Notes: generated by a model not told the origin, from the letters alone. A stretch of DNA of 64,000 nt from Lachnospiraceae bacterium (GCA_031272185.1 JAISUG010000045.1:1-64000), one strand, 5' to 3'. Positions 29,218 through 38,196 are shown, counted from the first letter of the stretch. Numbers and translations: made by a program.

Positions 29218-32200
29218 ATGGCTCAAAATTTCGTGAATCTGAATGTGAACCCCTGTAAGATGTGCATGCCCATGGGCGCCGTGACGGCATTTTACGGGCT
29301 GAGGGGCGCCATGACCATCCTGCATGGTTCCCAGGGGTGCGCCACGTACATCCGACGGCATATGGCGACCCATTTCAATGAGCCGGTGGACATCGCTTCC
29401 TCGTCGCTCACGGAGGAGGGGACGGTGTTCGGCGGGGAGAAAAACCTGCTCAAAGGCATCGACAACCTCATCAAACTGTACAACCCGGAGGTCATCGGCG
29501 TGTGCACCACCTGCCTGGCGGAAACCATCGGCGAGGACACCGGGGCCATCGTGAAAAAGTACCTGGAGGCACACCCGGAATGCACTGCCAAGATCATCAC
29601 GGTGCCATCCCCGGGCTACGGCGGCACCCAAAACGAAGGGTTTTTCCGATCCCTTAGGGCCATCGTGGAGCAGGGGTGCGGCGGGGTTGGCGCCAAAGCA
29701 TATGCAGGTGAAACGGTCGTCCCGGGTGCGGTCGTCCGCCCACTGGTGAACATCGTCATGCCACAGGTTTCCCCTGCGGACACGCGTTGGATGAAAGGGT
29801 TCCTGGAAAACATGGGCGTGGATGCGATACTGCTGCCGGATCTCTCGGAGAACCTGGACGGGGAGACGGCTGCGGTCTACGAACGCCTGCGCACAGGAGG
29901 CACGCCTTTCGCGCGGGTGGCGGATATGGCGGGGGCGGCGCTGACCATCGAGTTTTCTCATTTCGTGGACCCGGAAGACTCCCCGGGCGAATTCCTGAAG
30001 GAGCGGTTCGGCGTTCCGGTGATACGCCTGGCACTGCCCTGCGGCGTGCGGGGTATGGAAGAATTTGTAAATGCTTTGGTGTCCGCGGGCGCCAAGCCTT
30101 TCGGGGAACTCAAAAAGGAGCGGGGGCGCTACCTGGACGCCATGGTGGACGGCCACAAGTATTGCTGCAAGGCCAGGGCCGCAGTGTTCGGGGAGCCGGA
30201 TTTCGTGGAGGCGATGGTGCGGCTGTGCTGCGAGAATGGCATAGTGCCGGTGCTGGCTGCCACGGGGTCCGTGTGCAAGTCCCTGGGGGAACGCGTGGAA
30301 GGGGAAATGGCCGCATGCGGCGAGGTCTACCTGGAAGACAACATGCAGGTGATGGACGATGCGGATTTCACCCAGATCGAGCTGGCCTGCGCATCATTGG
30401 GCGTGAACCTGATGATCGGCAACTCCGACGGGCGCCGGGTGGCGAGGGGCCTGGGGCTGCCACTCATACGATGCGCATTCCCCATACATGACCACGTGGG
30501 CGGCCAGAGGACCAGGATGCTGGGCTACGAAGGGTCGCTGACGATCCTGGACCAGGTGGCCAATGCGATGATCGACAAAACCCATGGGAGCTACCGCAAA
30601 GAGATAAGCGAGCGGTTCTTGGGCGGTTGGGATGGCGGCGCAGGCGCCGGCGATACTGCGACAGGCAGGGTTTCGGATGACGGCGGGATAATGGCCTTTG
30701 GGGGTGCGTTGGCCACCGGGGCGGCACCCGCAGGGGCGACGGCAGCTGCGGGGTCAGTTGTGCCGGCGAACAACCGGGGGGCTGGGTCGGCGCTCAGTAT
30801 GGATGCCGGGCTTTCGGGGACGGCGGCCACCGGGCAGAAGCGTTCCTTGCATCCGTGCTTCGACGCCCACGCCTGCCACAATGCCCGGCTGCACCTGCCC
30901 ATCGCGCCGAAATGCAACATCCAGTGCAATTATTGCCTGCGCAAATACGACTGCGCCAATGAGTCCCGACCGGGCGTGACCAGCGGCGTGCTCTCCCCGG
31001 ACCAGGCCATTGGGCGGTTTTTGGTGGCGAAGGAGAAACTGCCGAACCTGACGGTGGTGGGCATCGCAGGGCCGGGGGAGGCATTGGCGAACTTCGACGA
31101 GACACGCAAGACGTTGCAGATGATCCGCGAGGCGGACCCGGATATCCTGTTCTGCCTCTCCACCAACGGGCTGATGCTGCCCCTGTATGCGAAGGAACTG
31201 GCGGCGCTGGGGGTTTCCCACGTGACGGTGACGGTGAATGCGGTGGACCCGGAAATCGGCGCCAAAATCTACAAACACATCGAATACATGGGGGCCACCT
31301 ACACCGGGAAAGAAGCCGCCGCCATCCTGATGGCCAACCAACTGGCGGGGATACGCATGGTGGTGGAGGCGGGGATCGCCTGCAAGGTGAACTGCGTGGC
31401 CATACGCGGCGTGAACGACGGGCACATAGACGAAGTGGCGAAGATGGCCAAGGCCCTGGGGGCGCAGATGACCAACATCATGCCCCACATACCGGTGGCG
31501 GGGTCCGCATTCGGCCACCTGGAACGCCTGGGGGCGGCTGACATAGACCGCCTGCGGGATCTATGCGAGGCGCACATCCCACAGATGCGCCACTGCAGGC
31601 AGTGCAGGGCGGATGCGGCGGGGACCTTGGGGAACGACGTGTCGGCGATGCTTACGAAAGAAGCTGAAGCAACGTCGTTGGCCGCCGCGGCGGGGACATC
31701 TGCAAAGGATGCGATGGGTGCCCCAGTCGCCACGTCGACAGGGGCGGGCGCAGCGGTACGTCCCGCAGCTGGGACGCTGGCCGGGGAAACGTCTGGCGCC
31801 GCAGTCGCCGCATCGATAGGGGCGGGCGGGCTGGTGCAGTCAGCACCGGGAACGCTGGCCGGGAAAACGCCGGGTGCCGCAGTCGCCACGTCGAAAGGTG
31901 CGGGCGGGCTGGTGCAGATAGGCCGCGCATCGGCGCCGGATGGGGATCCACGCCCAGGCGGGTGGAAACGGTTCGCCGCAGCCACGAAAAGCGGCACGAT
32001 AGTGGATATGCACTTCGGGCACGCCAATGAATTCTATATCTATGACTGCGATGGGGCAGACGTGCGTTTTGTGGATAAACGGCGTGTGCCCCAGTATTGT
32101 ACGGGGGGCGACGGTGCCCAGTCCGATGAATCGTCCCAGGACAAATGGGCCCCGGTGCTGGAAGCGGTGGGCGATTGCTGCTGCGTGCTCTCCATGCGGA

Positions 32201-32352
32201 TGGGCTACGCCCCGCAAAAACGCCTGGAGGATGAGGGCATAGGGTCTTTCGCCACATATGACCCGGTGGAAAAGGCCGTGCGGGAAGCATATGCGTATGT
32301 GGAGTCCGGGGGCGCAGCCCAGGGGATTGCAGGGAGAGCCGTGGCGGTTTAG
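29218..32352 (+). CDS. nifN-B: NifN-NifB-NifX fusion for FeMo-cofactor synthesis
   Basis: 1044 residues. Residues 1-455 are NifN (VNPCKMCMPMGAVTAFYGL, HGSQGCATYIRRH, TTCLAETIGED). Residues about 540-800 are the radical-SAM enzyme NifB, with CNIQCNYC (Cys566, 570, 573) and CRQCRADAAG near 790. Residues about 914-1020 resemble the NifX/NafY iron-molybdenum-cofactor binding domain (FGHANEFYIYD). NifN-B fusions are known from Clostridium pasteurianum. Two Gly/Ala/Thr-rich linkers (about 467-535 and 805-910) separate the parts. The second has three 26-codon repeats of the type AAVATSKGAGGLVQ. One polypeptide thus combines NifB-co synthesis with its scaffold partner. Confidence 0.94.
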   Translation: MAQNFVNLNVNPCKMCMPMGAVTAFYGLRGAMTILHGSQGCATYIRRHMATHFNEPVDIASSSLTEEGTVFGGEKNLLKGIDNLIKLYNPEVIGVCTTCLAETIGEDTGAIVKKYLEAHPECTAKIITVPSPGYGGTQNEGFFRSLRAIVEQGCGGVGAKAYAGETVVPGAVVRPLVNIVMPQVSPADTRWMKGFLENMGVDAILLPDLSENLDGETAAVYERLRTGGTPFARVADMAGAALTIEFSHFVDPEDSPGEFLKERFGVPVIRLALPCGVRGMEEFVNALVSAGAKPFGELKKERGRYLDAMVDGHKYCCKARAAVFGEPDFVEAMVRLCCENGIVPVLAATGSVCKSLGERVEGEMAACGEVYLEDNMQVMDDADFTQIELACASLGVNLMIGNSDGRRVARGLGLPLIRCAFPIHDHVGGQRTRMLGYEGSLTILDQVANAMIDKTHGSYRKEISERFLGGWDGGAGAGDTATGRVSDDGGIMAFGGALATGAAPAGATAAAGSVVPANNRGAGSALSMDAGLSGTAATGQKRSLHPCFDAHACHNARLHLPIAPKCNIQCNYCLRKYDCANESRPGVTSGVLSPDQAIGRFLVAKEKLPNLTVVGIAGPGEALANFDETRKTLQMIREADPDILFCLSTNGLMLPLYAKELAALGVSHVTVTVNAVDPEIGAKIYKHIEYMGATYTGKEAAAILMANQLAGIRMVVEAGIACKVNCVAIRGVNDGHIDEVAKMAKALGAQMTNIMPHIPVAGSAFGHLERLGAADIDRLRDLCEAHIPQMRHCRQCRADAAGTLGNDVSAMLTKEAEATSLAAAAGTSAKDAMGAPVATSTGAGAAVRPAAGTLAGETSGAAVAASIGAGGLVQSAPGTLAGKTPGAAVATSKGAGGLVQIGRASAPDGDPRPGGWKRFAAATKSGTIVDMHFGHANEFYIYDCDGADVRFVDKRRVPQYCTGGDGAQSDESSQDKWAPVLEAVGDCCCVLSMRMGYAPQKRLEDEGIGSFATYDPVEKAVREAYAYVESGGAAQGIAGRAVAV
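31721..31920 (+). repeat. 78-bp in-frame repeats in the NifB-NifX linker
   Basis: Homologous units start near 31723, 31801 and 31879 (26 codons each) and encode variants of AxVAxSxGAGxxVxxxxGTLAG. Confidence 0.9.
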
Positions 32353-32365
32353 GCGCTGCGGGGAC

Positions 32366-32545
32366 GAGGTTGCATTGCTACGTGTCGGTAGGCGCCGTGC
32401 CGGAGTATGTGAAAGTATGGCGCGGTAGGGGTGAGGGTGCATTGTGACGTGTCAGAAGGTGCCGTGCCGGAGGTATGGGAGAGCACGACGCAGCAGGGGC
32501 GAGGGTGCATCGCTAAGTGTCGGTAGGCGCCGTGCCGGAGGCACA
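32366..32545 (+). repeat. 67-68 bp triple repeat upstream of the ferredoxin gene
   Basis: Units begin at GAGG 32366, 32433 and 32501. Each holds GTGTCRGWAGGYGCCGTGCC. The last unit ends in the ribosome site of the ferredoxin gene. Confidence 0.88.
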
Positions 32546-32561
32546 GGAAAGGGAGGTTCCC

Positions 32562-32870
32562 ATGGTTTCACCAAAATATCATGTTTTTGCTTGTACCAGC
32601 TGCCGTATCAATGGGGTGCAGAAAGGGTTTTGTTTCCAGAGGGGCAGCGTGGACCTGGTGCAGAAGTTCATGGAGGAGATCGAGGACAGGGACCTGTCCA
32701 GCGATGTCCTGGTGACCAACACAGGCTGCTTCGGGATCTGTGACAAGGGCCCCATCGCGGTGGTGTACCCCGAGGGCGTGTGGTACGGGGGCCTCAACGA
32801 AGATGCGGTGGAAGAGATCTGCGAGAAGCACCTGGAGGGCGGCGCTCCGGTGGAGGCGTACAGGATCTAA
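32562..32870 (+). CDS. Nif-associated [2Fe-2S] ferredoxin
   Basis: 102 residues from ATG 32562 (GGGAGG site). The thioredoxin-like ferredoxin fold has cysteines in FACTSCRINGVQKGFC and TNTGCFGICDKGP. It matches the C. pasteurianum 2Fe ferredoxin family often encoded in nif clusters. It is likely an electron carrier or cluster donor interacting with nitrogenase. In the C. pasteurianum protein these cysteines ligate the cluster; here that is inferred. It lies between nifN-B and nifV-omega with only 9 bp to the latter. Confidence 0.9.
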   Translation: MVSPKYHVFACTSCRINGVQKGFCFQRGSVDLVQKFMEEIEDRDLSSDVLVTNTGCFGICDKGPIAVVYPEGVWYGGLNEDAVEEICEKHLEGGAPVEAYRI

Positions 32871-32879
32871 GGAGAGCAT

Positions 32880-34100
32880 GTGATACAGATTACGGACAGG
32901 ACACTTTCATGCTTGGACGGTTATCCCCTGGTTCCATCGCTCCTGCGGGAGTTTTTGGGGCTGTTGTTGGATGCGGGCGTGGACAGGGTGGAGCTGTCGC
33001 CTAAGGTGTATCGGGTGCTTGCGCCCCTGGACCCCAGGGGGCGCTATGTGATGCGCATTTCCCGCAACGGGAGGGGGGCGGAGCCTGAACCCCCGGGGGG
33101 ATACCCATATTTTCGTGACTCAACGCCAGTTGCGGTCCAGCAAGGGGCAGAGGTTGACCCCCCAGGGGGGTACCCATACCCCGGGCGCCTTTCGTCCGGG
33201 CGGGTTTCGCCGGTGCCGGATTTGCCGGGGTGGACAGACTGCGGCGGTTGGGGGATTTCAGGGGATGCCATGGCTTATGCCGGTATGGTGGATGTGACCC
33301 GTGTTTCGGAGGTCATGCCGTACAATGACCCCCTTGTGGGATCGTTTGTCGCGAAGAACGCCGAGGAGCACACGGGTATCGGCCTGTACCCGGAAATCGT
33401 CCTCAACGACCTCCAGGAAACCAAGACGATAGCGCGGTTCGCAAACTGTGCCAAGGTGCGTATCCGGGGTATGGAAGACATCATGCTGGGCAACTACAGC
33501 GTGGGGTTTGCCTGGCTGCGGAAAACATTTTCCGGCCAAATCGAGTGGTCGCCCACCGACGGATTGGGGCTGGCGGCGGCCACCGCTGTGGAGTGGCTGA
33601 TGTCTGGCTGCGGGACGGAAGTGGTCACGTCTTTTGAGGGCATAGGCGGGTTTGCGCCATTTGAGGAAGTGGTGTTGGCGCTGCGGTCGCTCCGCAAGCG
33701 CAACATCGGGAAACAGTTCACCATGTTTCCAAGGATGAGGGAACTCATGGAAATGATCACCGGGAGGCATTGCCCGCCCAACAAACCTGTGTTGGGGCGG
33801 TCCATCTTTTCCGTGGAGTCGGGCATCCATGTGGACGGCATCATGAAACAGCCCAAATGCTACGAGCCATTCCCCCCCGAACTGGTAGGGCAGAGCCGAT
33901 CGTTCCTGCTGGGCAAGCTCAGCGGAAAGGCATCGGTGCTGGTGAAGATGGGGCAGCTGGGGTTTTCGGGCGGCGAGTCGGAAGCGGACGAGCTGGCGGC
34001 CAGGGTGAAAGGGGAAAGCGCACGCAAGAACCGCTGCCTAAGCGACGCAGAATTCGCCGAGCTATATCGGGAGATATGTGATGGCAGGGTACACCAATAA
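32880..34100 (+). CDS. nifVω: Homocitrate synthase omega subunit with internal repeat insert
   Basis: 406 residues starting at GTG 32880 after AAGGAG. It is the C-terminal half of the split NifV known from C. pasteurianum and should make homocitrate, the organic ligand of FeMo-co, with the alpha subunit. NDLQETKTIARFANC, TDGLGLAAATAVEWLMSGCG and SIFSVESGIHVDGIMKQPK are isopropylmalate/homocitrate synthase segments. Residues about 67-125 are an extra Pro/Gly-rich insert with EPPGGYPYFRD and DPPGGYPYPGR exactly 23 codons apart, and synonymous codon changes within PPGGYPY. Confidence 0.88.
   Translation: MIQITDRTLSCLDGYPLVPSLLREFLGLLLDAGVDRVELSPKVYRVLAPLDPRGRYVMRISRNGRGAEPEPPGGYPYFRDSTPVAVQQGAEVDPPGGYPYPGRLSSGRVSPVPDLPGWTDCGGWGISGDAMAYAGMVDVTRVSEVMPYNDPLVGSFVAKNAEEHTGIGLYPEIVLNDLQETKTIARFANCAKVRIRGMEDIMLGNYSVGFAWLRKTFSGQIEWSPTDGLGLAAATAVEWLMSGCGTEVVTSFEGIGGFAPFEEVVLALRSLRKRNIGKQFTMFPRMRELMEMITGRHCPPNKPVLGRSIFSVESGIHVDGIMKQPKCYEPFPPELVGQSRSFLLGKLSGKASVLVKMGQLGFSGGESEADELAARVKGESARKNRCLSDAEFAELYREICDGRVHQ
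33087..33177 (+). repeat. 69-bp in-frame duplication inside nifV-omega
   Basis: The codons for PPGGYPY at 33090 and 33159 are exactly 69 bp apart. CCG/CCA, GGA/GGG and TAT/TAC differ, and no amino acid changes. Confidence 0.9.
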
Positions 34101-34199
34101 CCGATATAGAGTGTTCTCGGAGATTTCGTGTGGCAGGATGCACCTAGAGACGGAACACTGTTTATATGGAGATCATTTCTTTACAGGAAGAGGCGGCTT

Positions 34200-35021
34200 A
34201 TGGCAAAGATACGCAAGCACATCGTGGATACGACGCTGCGGGACGGGGAGCAGGCCCCGGGCGTGTCATTTTCCAGGGAACAGAAGCTGCGCATAGCGGA
34301 TATATTGGACAGTGCGGGCGTTTCCCAGATCGAAGCGGGCATCCCCGCCGCAGGGGAATATGAAAAAGAGACGATCCGCAGGATACTGGCCGCAAAAAAG
34401 CAAGCCCGGTACTCCGTGTGGTGCAGGCTCTCGCCGGATGACGTGGCGCATTGCCTGGAGCTGGGCCCCGACATCGTGCACCTGTCCATCCCCGTGTCTT
34501 ACGTGCATATTTACTCCAAGCTGCGCAAGAACAAACAATGGGTGCTGAACCAGCTTTATGCGTGCATGGGGCTGCTGGAAAACGGGGGCTTGGAGGTGTC
34601 GGTGGGGTTCGAGGATGCGTTCCGCTCCGACATTTCTTTCATGATCACCCTCGTCCGGGTGCTGACAGATTTTGGTATCACCCGCATACGCCTGGCGGAC
34701 ACGGTGGGGGTGGCCACGCCCACCCAGTGCAGGAAGACATTCGAAGGGCTGCTGGACAATGGGGCGCGGGGGGTGCAGTTCGGGTTCCATGGGCACAATG
34801 ACCTGGGGATGGCATTGGCAAACACCATCGAAGCGCTGAAAACCTGCTGCACCTATGCGGATACCACCATACTGGGGATCGGGGAGCGCGCGGGGAACTG
34901 CGATTTCTATAAATTGGTCGCCGCGACAGGCACATTGTACGAGTGGGGCGTCCGCCCGACGGACGCCATGCGGGTGGAGGCGGCGTTCGGTGAAATCACG
35001 CTGCGCCACAGCGACGATTGA
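34200..35021 (+). CDS. nifVα: Homocitrate synthase alpha subunit
   Basis: 273 residues from ATG 34200; upstream in-frame codons lack a ribosome site. This is the TIM-barrel catalytic half: DTTLRDGEQAPGVSF with the metal-binding Asp, IEAGIPAAG, RLADTVGVATP and FHGHNDLGMALANT with the two metal-binding His. C. pasteurianum also has separate omega then alpha genes, so the split is functional and not a frameshift. The 99-bp gap before it contains a 7-bp stem (AGTGTTC/GAACACT). Confidence 0.92.
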   Translation: MAKIRKHIVDTTLRDGEQAPGVSFSREQKLRIADILDSAGVSQIEAGIPAAGEYEKETIRRILAAKKQARYSVWCRLSPDDVAHCLELGPDIVHLSIPVSYVHIYSKLRKNKQWVLNQLYACMGLLENGGLEVSVGFEDAFRSDISFMITLVRVLTDFGITRIRLADTVGVATPTQCRKTFEGLLDNGARGVQFGFHGHNDLGMALANTIEALKTCCTYADTTILGIGERAGNCDFYKLVAATGTLYEWGVRPTDAMRVEAAFGEITLRHSDD

Positions 35022-35150
35022 GCGTAATGGACGGGGGCGATATGGCCGGAAGCGTAGGCGTCTGCGGGCCATGTTCCGGGGTGGGTGTATGGGCATGGAA
35101 TGGATGGCATGGGATGTCAGGCGGTGGCGTCCGTGTGAAATGAGGTGTGC

Positions 35151-35771
35151 ATGATGCGGAAAATAGCGGTGTTTCGGAATGCGGCCGGTCTGTGCCCATT
35201 CTTCGAGGCTGACAGGTGGGAGGTCCACGAGCGCAAAGAAGCGGTCTGGACGCTGAACCGGGAAGCGCATTTTGCCCGCATCGATCCGGGCAAAATAGGC
35301 CAAGTGCGGGGGCGCATAGAGGAAATACTGATGCTGGTCATCGACTGCAAGGTGCTGGCCGGCGGCGAGCTGGGCGGCGTGGCCTATGCCATGGCAGACA
35401 GGTCAGGGTTCCAGATATTTGAAATCAGGGAAGTGACCCCCGCGATACTGGAAGAGATATGGCAAGAGATCATCAACGTTGACGAAGAGAACCGTGACAG
35501 GGCCCTGCGCGCGACGCCCAAAGCGCCCACGGAAACGGCGATAGCGGGGGTGTACTATCTGGATTTGACCACGCTGCAGACAGAGTTTCCGGAGGTGTCG
35601 TCGAAAAAGGCTCTGATGGACTTCCTGGGCGGCACGCCCTTTGTGGAACTGCAGGTGGAGTGCAGGCACACCCCGCCCTGGCTGCTGCGCGACCCTCGTT
35701 TCGAGGTGGCGGAAATCAAGGGGGATGGGGGCCTTACGGTGGTAATTAGGCCCAAGGTCTGCGATCAGTGA
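35151..35771 (+). CDS. AnfO-family nitrogenase-associated protein
   Basis: 206 residues beginning MMRKIAVFRNAAGLCPFFEA (start 35151 or 35154; GAGG at 35142). VRGRIEEILMLVIDCKVLAGGELGGVAYAM and the two-part arrangement, an N-terminal domain and a C-terminal ELQVECRHTPPWLL segment, match my memory of the AnfO family. That family is named for iron-only nitrogenase clusters. Here it follows a Mo-type nif set with no anfG or vnfG, so either the name is narrower than the role or the gene was kept after an alternative system was lost. Same transcript as nifV-alpha. Confidence 0.75.
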   Translation: MMRKIAVFRNAAGLCPFFEADRWEVHERKEAVWTLNREAHFARIDPGKIGQVRGRIEEILMLVIDCKVLAGGELGGVAYAMADRSGFQIFEIREVTPAILEEIWQEIINVDEENRDRALRATPKAPTETAIAGVYYLDLTTLQTEFPEVSSKKALMDFLGGTPFVELQVECRHTPPWLLRDPRFEVAEIKGDGGLTVVIRPKVCDQ

Positions 35772-35800
35772 TTACAGGGTGCGATGTTTGAGCAGACCTA

Positions 35801-35881
35801 GTGCCAGGCCCCGGCCCTGCCGGAACTAAACTGGGAGCGGAGGAGCTGACTGGGGCCGGTGCCTGGCCCCGGCCCTGCGGA
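35801..35881 (+). repeat. 58-bp GC-rich direct repeat before the MORN-like gene
   Basis: GTGCCAGGCCCCGGCCCTGC (35801) and GTGCCTGGCCCCGGCCCTGC (35859) flank a short spacer. The second copy ends at the ribosome site GCGGAGG. Confidence 0.85.
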
Positions 35882-35889
35882 GGATGACC

Positions 35890-37203
35890 ATGCAGAATTT
35901 CAACATATTGGACAAACATACCATCCAGCTGCCGACGGGTGTGTTCGCCGGGGTAGAGTCATTTGCCTGCTACGACGACGGGCGCATCCAAGGGGTGAAG
36001 CTGTCGGAGAGGAACATGCTGCTCACCCATGCTGGGGAGCTGGTCCCCGCCTTCACGCAGACACCCAGGCGCAAGGACAAGTTTTCCGTGGAATTCTACC
36101 GGGACGGCATGGTGAAGGCGGTGGCGCTGGAGGAGATGCAGGAAGTGATCACGCCCATCGGCGAGATGCCTGCGGAGCTGGTGACTTTCTTTGAGACCGG
36201 CGAGCTGCGCAGAGTGTTCCCGTTGGACGGGAAAATCAGTGGTTTTTGGACGGAGGCGGACGAGCGGGCGCTGAACATCCCGCTGTCGTTCGAGCTGGGG
36301 TTTGCGGCATTTCGGGCGAACATCAGCTGCCTGTGTTTCTACCAAAGCGGGGAACTGGAAAGCGTCACCCTATACCCCGGGGAGGAGATCGAGGTGGCCG
36401 TGCCGGTGCATGGGTATGGCAAGGCGATGTATCGCGATATGCGCAGCGCCGGGGTTGGATCATCGGCGAATACAGGCGCCAAAAGAGTCCACGAGGTACC
36501 CGATGGTGCGGGTGCCCACATGCACAGTACGGTTGCCGGCAAGCTGGGAGTGGCCGGCGGGTACGATGCCGCGACCATGGGAATCCCCGTGCGGCAGGGG
36601 TTCTCCCTCTATGAGAGCGGCGCACTCAAAAGCGTGGAGCCTGCCAGGCCGGTGAGGGTCCCCACCCCCATCGGTGCGCTGTGGGCATACGACCCCGATG
36701 CCATCGGCATCTGCGCCGACGACAATTCCCTGTGTTTTGCAAAGAACGGCGCATTGGAAAAACTGACCACCGCAGGGAGCAGGGTCACCATCCAGACAGG
36801 CGACGGGCATTTCGCCATACAGGAACCCCATACATATGTCAACCCATTGGACGGTGAGTCCATGGCTGTGGCGGGGATGACGGTGCGCTTCGGGTATGGT
36901 GACGGCGGCGGGGGTCTTGGGGTCGACGGCGGGGGCCGTGTGGTCGACGGCAAGGTTCGTGGCGGCGGCGGCGAGGGCCGTGTGGTCGGCGGCGAGGGCC
37001 GTGTGGTCGACGGCGAGGGCCGTGTGGGCGGGGCGGCGGGCTGCGTGTGGGTGGAGTTTTCCCCCGACCGCGAACGTTATCTGCTGTCAGACTGCCATTT
37101 CCGTGTGGGCGATTTCGTCGTCCCCGGGGCAGACGGGGCGGATGGCGAAGGGTTTGGCGGCTGCAGCCCTGCCAAATGCGCAGGATGCTCGCTGTGCGGG
37201 TAG
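35890..37203 (+). CDS. Nif-operon protein with MORN/YwqK-like repeats and a Cys-rich tail
   Basis: 437 residues from ATG 35890, six bases after GCGGAGG. I do not know a named family. Short beta-hairpin units repeat through the protein: EFYRDGMVKAVAL, TFFETGELRRVFPLDGK, CFYQSGELESVTLYPGE, LYESGALKSVEP and FAKNGALEKL. This is the pattern of MORN or YwqK-type antitoxin-like repeats. The C-terminus has CSPAKCAGCSLCG (CxxxxCxxCxxC), which could hold iron-sulfur or another metal. A 12-codon Gly-Glu-Gly-Arg-Val-Val repeat lies near residues 345-380. It is the last gene of the nif operon, before the terminator at 37208. Confidence 0.6.
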   Translation: MQNFNILDKHTIQLPTGVFAGVESFACYDDGRIQGVKLSERNMLLTHAGELVPAFTQTPRRKDKFSVEFYRDGMVKAVALEEMQEVITPIGEMPAELVTFFETGELRRVFPLDGKISGFWTEADERALNIPLSFELGFAAFRANISCLCFYQSGELESVTLYPGEEIEVAVPVHGYGKAMYRDMRSAGVGSSANTGAKRVHEVPDGAGAHMHSTVAGKLGVAGGYDAATMGIPVRQGFSLYESGALKSVEPARPVRVPTPIGALWAYDPDAIGICADDNSLCFAKNGALEKLTTAGSRVTIQTGDGHFAIQEPHTYVNPLDGESMAVAGMTVRFGYGDGGGGLGVDGGGRVVDGKVRGGGGEGRVVGGEGRVVDGEGRVGGAAGCVWVEFSPDRERYLLSDCHFRVGDFVVPGADGADGEGFGGCSPAKCAGCSLCG

Positions 37204-37207
37204 ATTG

Positions 37208-37231
37208 ACGGGTCAACAAACCCGTTTTTTT
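37208..37231 (+). terminator. Terminator of the nif operon
   Basis: ACGGGT, CAACAA loop, ACCCGT, then a run of seven T residues. Confidence 0.85.
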
Positions 37232-37232
37232 A

Positions 37233-37261
37233 TTGACGTTTTCGCATTTATACGTTACAAT
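37233..37261 (+). promoter_or_regulatory. Sigma-A promoter of the truncated ATPase gene
   Basis: TTGACG (37233-37238), 17-bp spacer, TACAAT (37256-37261), immediately after the nif terminator. Confidence 0.75.
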
Positions 37262-37274
37262 AAGTGCGAGGTGA

Positions 37275-38037
37275 ACGCACTTTATGGTCTCTATAAACTC
37301 TATCTGGTCGTGGGGGGATGCCCCGGGCGGTGCAGGAGTGTGCGGACAGGCGCGATTATGACTTCGTCGCCGCAGTGCAGCGCACACTCAACAATTCTTA
37401 TATCGCAGACATGGCGAAGTACGCCACGCCCCGGGAAACCACCCGCATCATGGCTGTGTGGGACTGTGTCCCGGCGCAGCTGGCAAAGGAAAACCACAAG
37501 TTCCAGTACCGTATCATCAAGTCAGGCGCCAGGGCAAACGAGTATGAAGTTGCCCTCGGTTGGTTGAAAGCCGCGGGGATGATCCATAAGTGCATTTGCG
37601 TTTCCCAGGGCAATTACCCTCTGGCTGCATATGCCGCGAACGAAGCGTTCAAAGTGTACATGGTGGATACGGGGCTTCTTTGCTCGAAACTTGACATCGC
37701 TGCCCATGTGGTCATAGGCACCCCGCCGGGTTTTGATGGGTTCAAGGGTGCGCTGGCGGAGAATTACATCATGCAGGCCCTGGCTGCCAACGGCATCAAT
37801 GCATATTACTGGAATAGCAACGGCAAGGCAGAGGTTGACTTCGTTTTCCAAACACATGACGGGCATGTGGTTCCCCTGGAGGCAAAATCGGCTGAGAATG
37901 TGCGCTCGAAGAGCCTTCGCTCGTTCCGCGACTTATACAATCCGGAATTTGTTTACCGTGTGTCTGCCGGGAATTTCGGTTATGAAAATGGGATAAAGAG
38001 CGTACCGCTGTATGCGGTGTTCTGTGTGAGGCCGTGA
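37275..38037 (+). pseudogene. AAA/DUF4143 ATPase, N-terminus deleted and frameshifted
   Basis: The intact frame from 37318 encodes 239 residues of the C-terminal half of a DUF4143-type ATPase: SYIADMAKYATPRETTRI, ANEAFKVYMVDTGLLCSKL, GALAENYIMQAL and VDFVFQTHDGHVVPLEAKS, the last resembling the nuclease-like C-terminus. The Walker A/B AAA domain that should come first is absent. Just upstream, GLYKLYLVVGG reads in another frame and should continue into MPRAVQ. A one-base shift in a G6 run (37311-37316) breaks it. The promoter at 37233 survives close to the deletion, so an internal deletion is the simplest account. Family role (mobile or chromosomal ATP-binding protein) is unclear. Confidence 0.75.
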
Positions 38038-38115
38038 AGATGAGTGCCAGCGCATGCCGTGGCCAAATGCGGGGCCGCATTTTGCGCATGTTCCATGTGA
38101 GGCCGCAAAGATGAG
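38020..38115 (+). repeat. Duplicated 3' end of the DUF4143 gene, 71-bp spacing
   Basis: The final codons and what follows (TGTGAGGCCGTGAAGATGAG) recur 71 bp later as ATGTGAGGCCGCAAAGATGAG. The copy has no TGA at the equivalent position. Confidence 0.85.
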
Positions 38116-38196
38116 CATCAGAGGGCAAAGACGGAGGATGCGCAAATCAGAGGCTTTTGCAAGATGGGTGGTTGCGAACCACAGGAGGGAGCGCTT

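Noticed and set aside
32880..35021. nifV broken by a frameshift into two pieces
   Set aside because: Each part has its own start and conserved ends, and the omega-alpha order matches the natural two-gene homocitrate synthase of C. pasteurianum.
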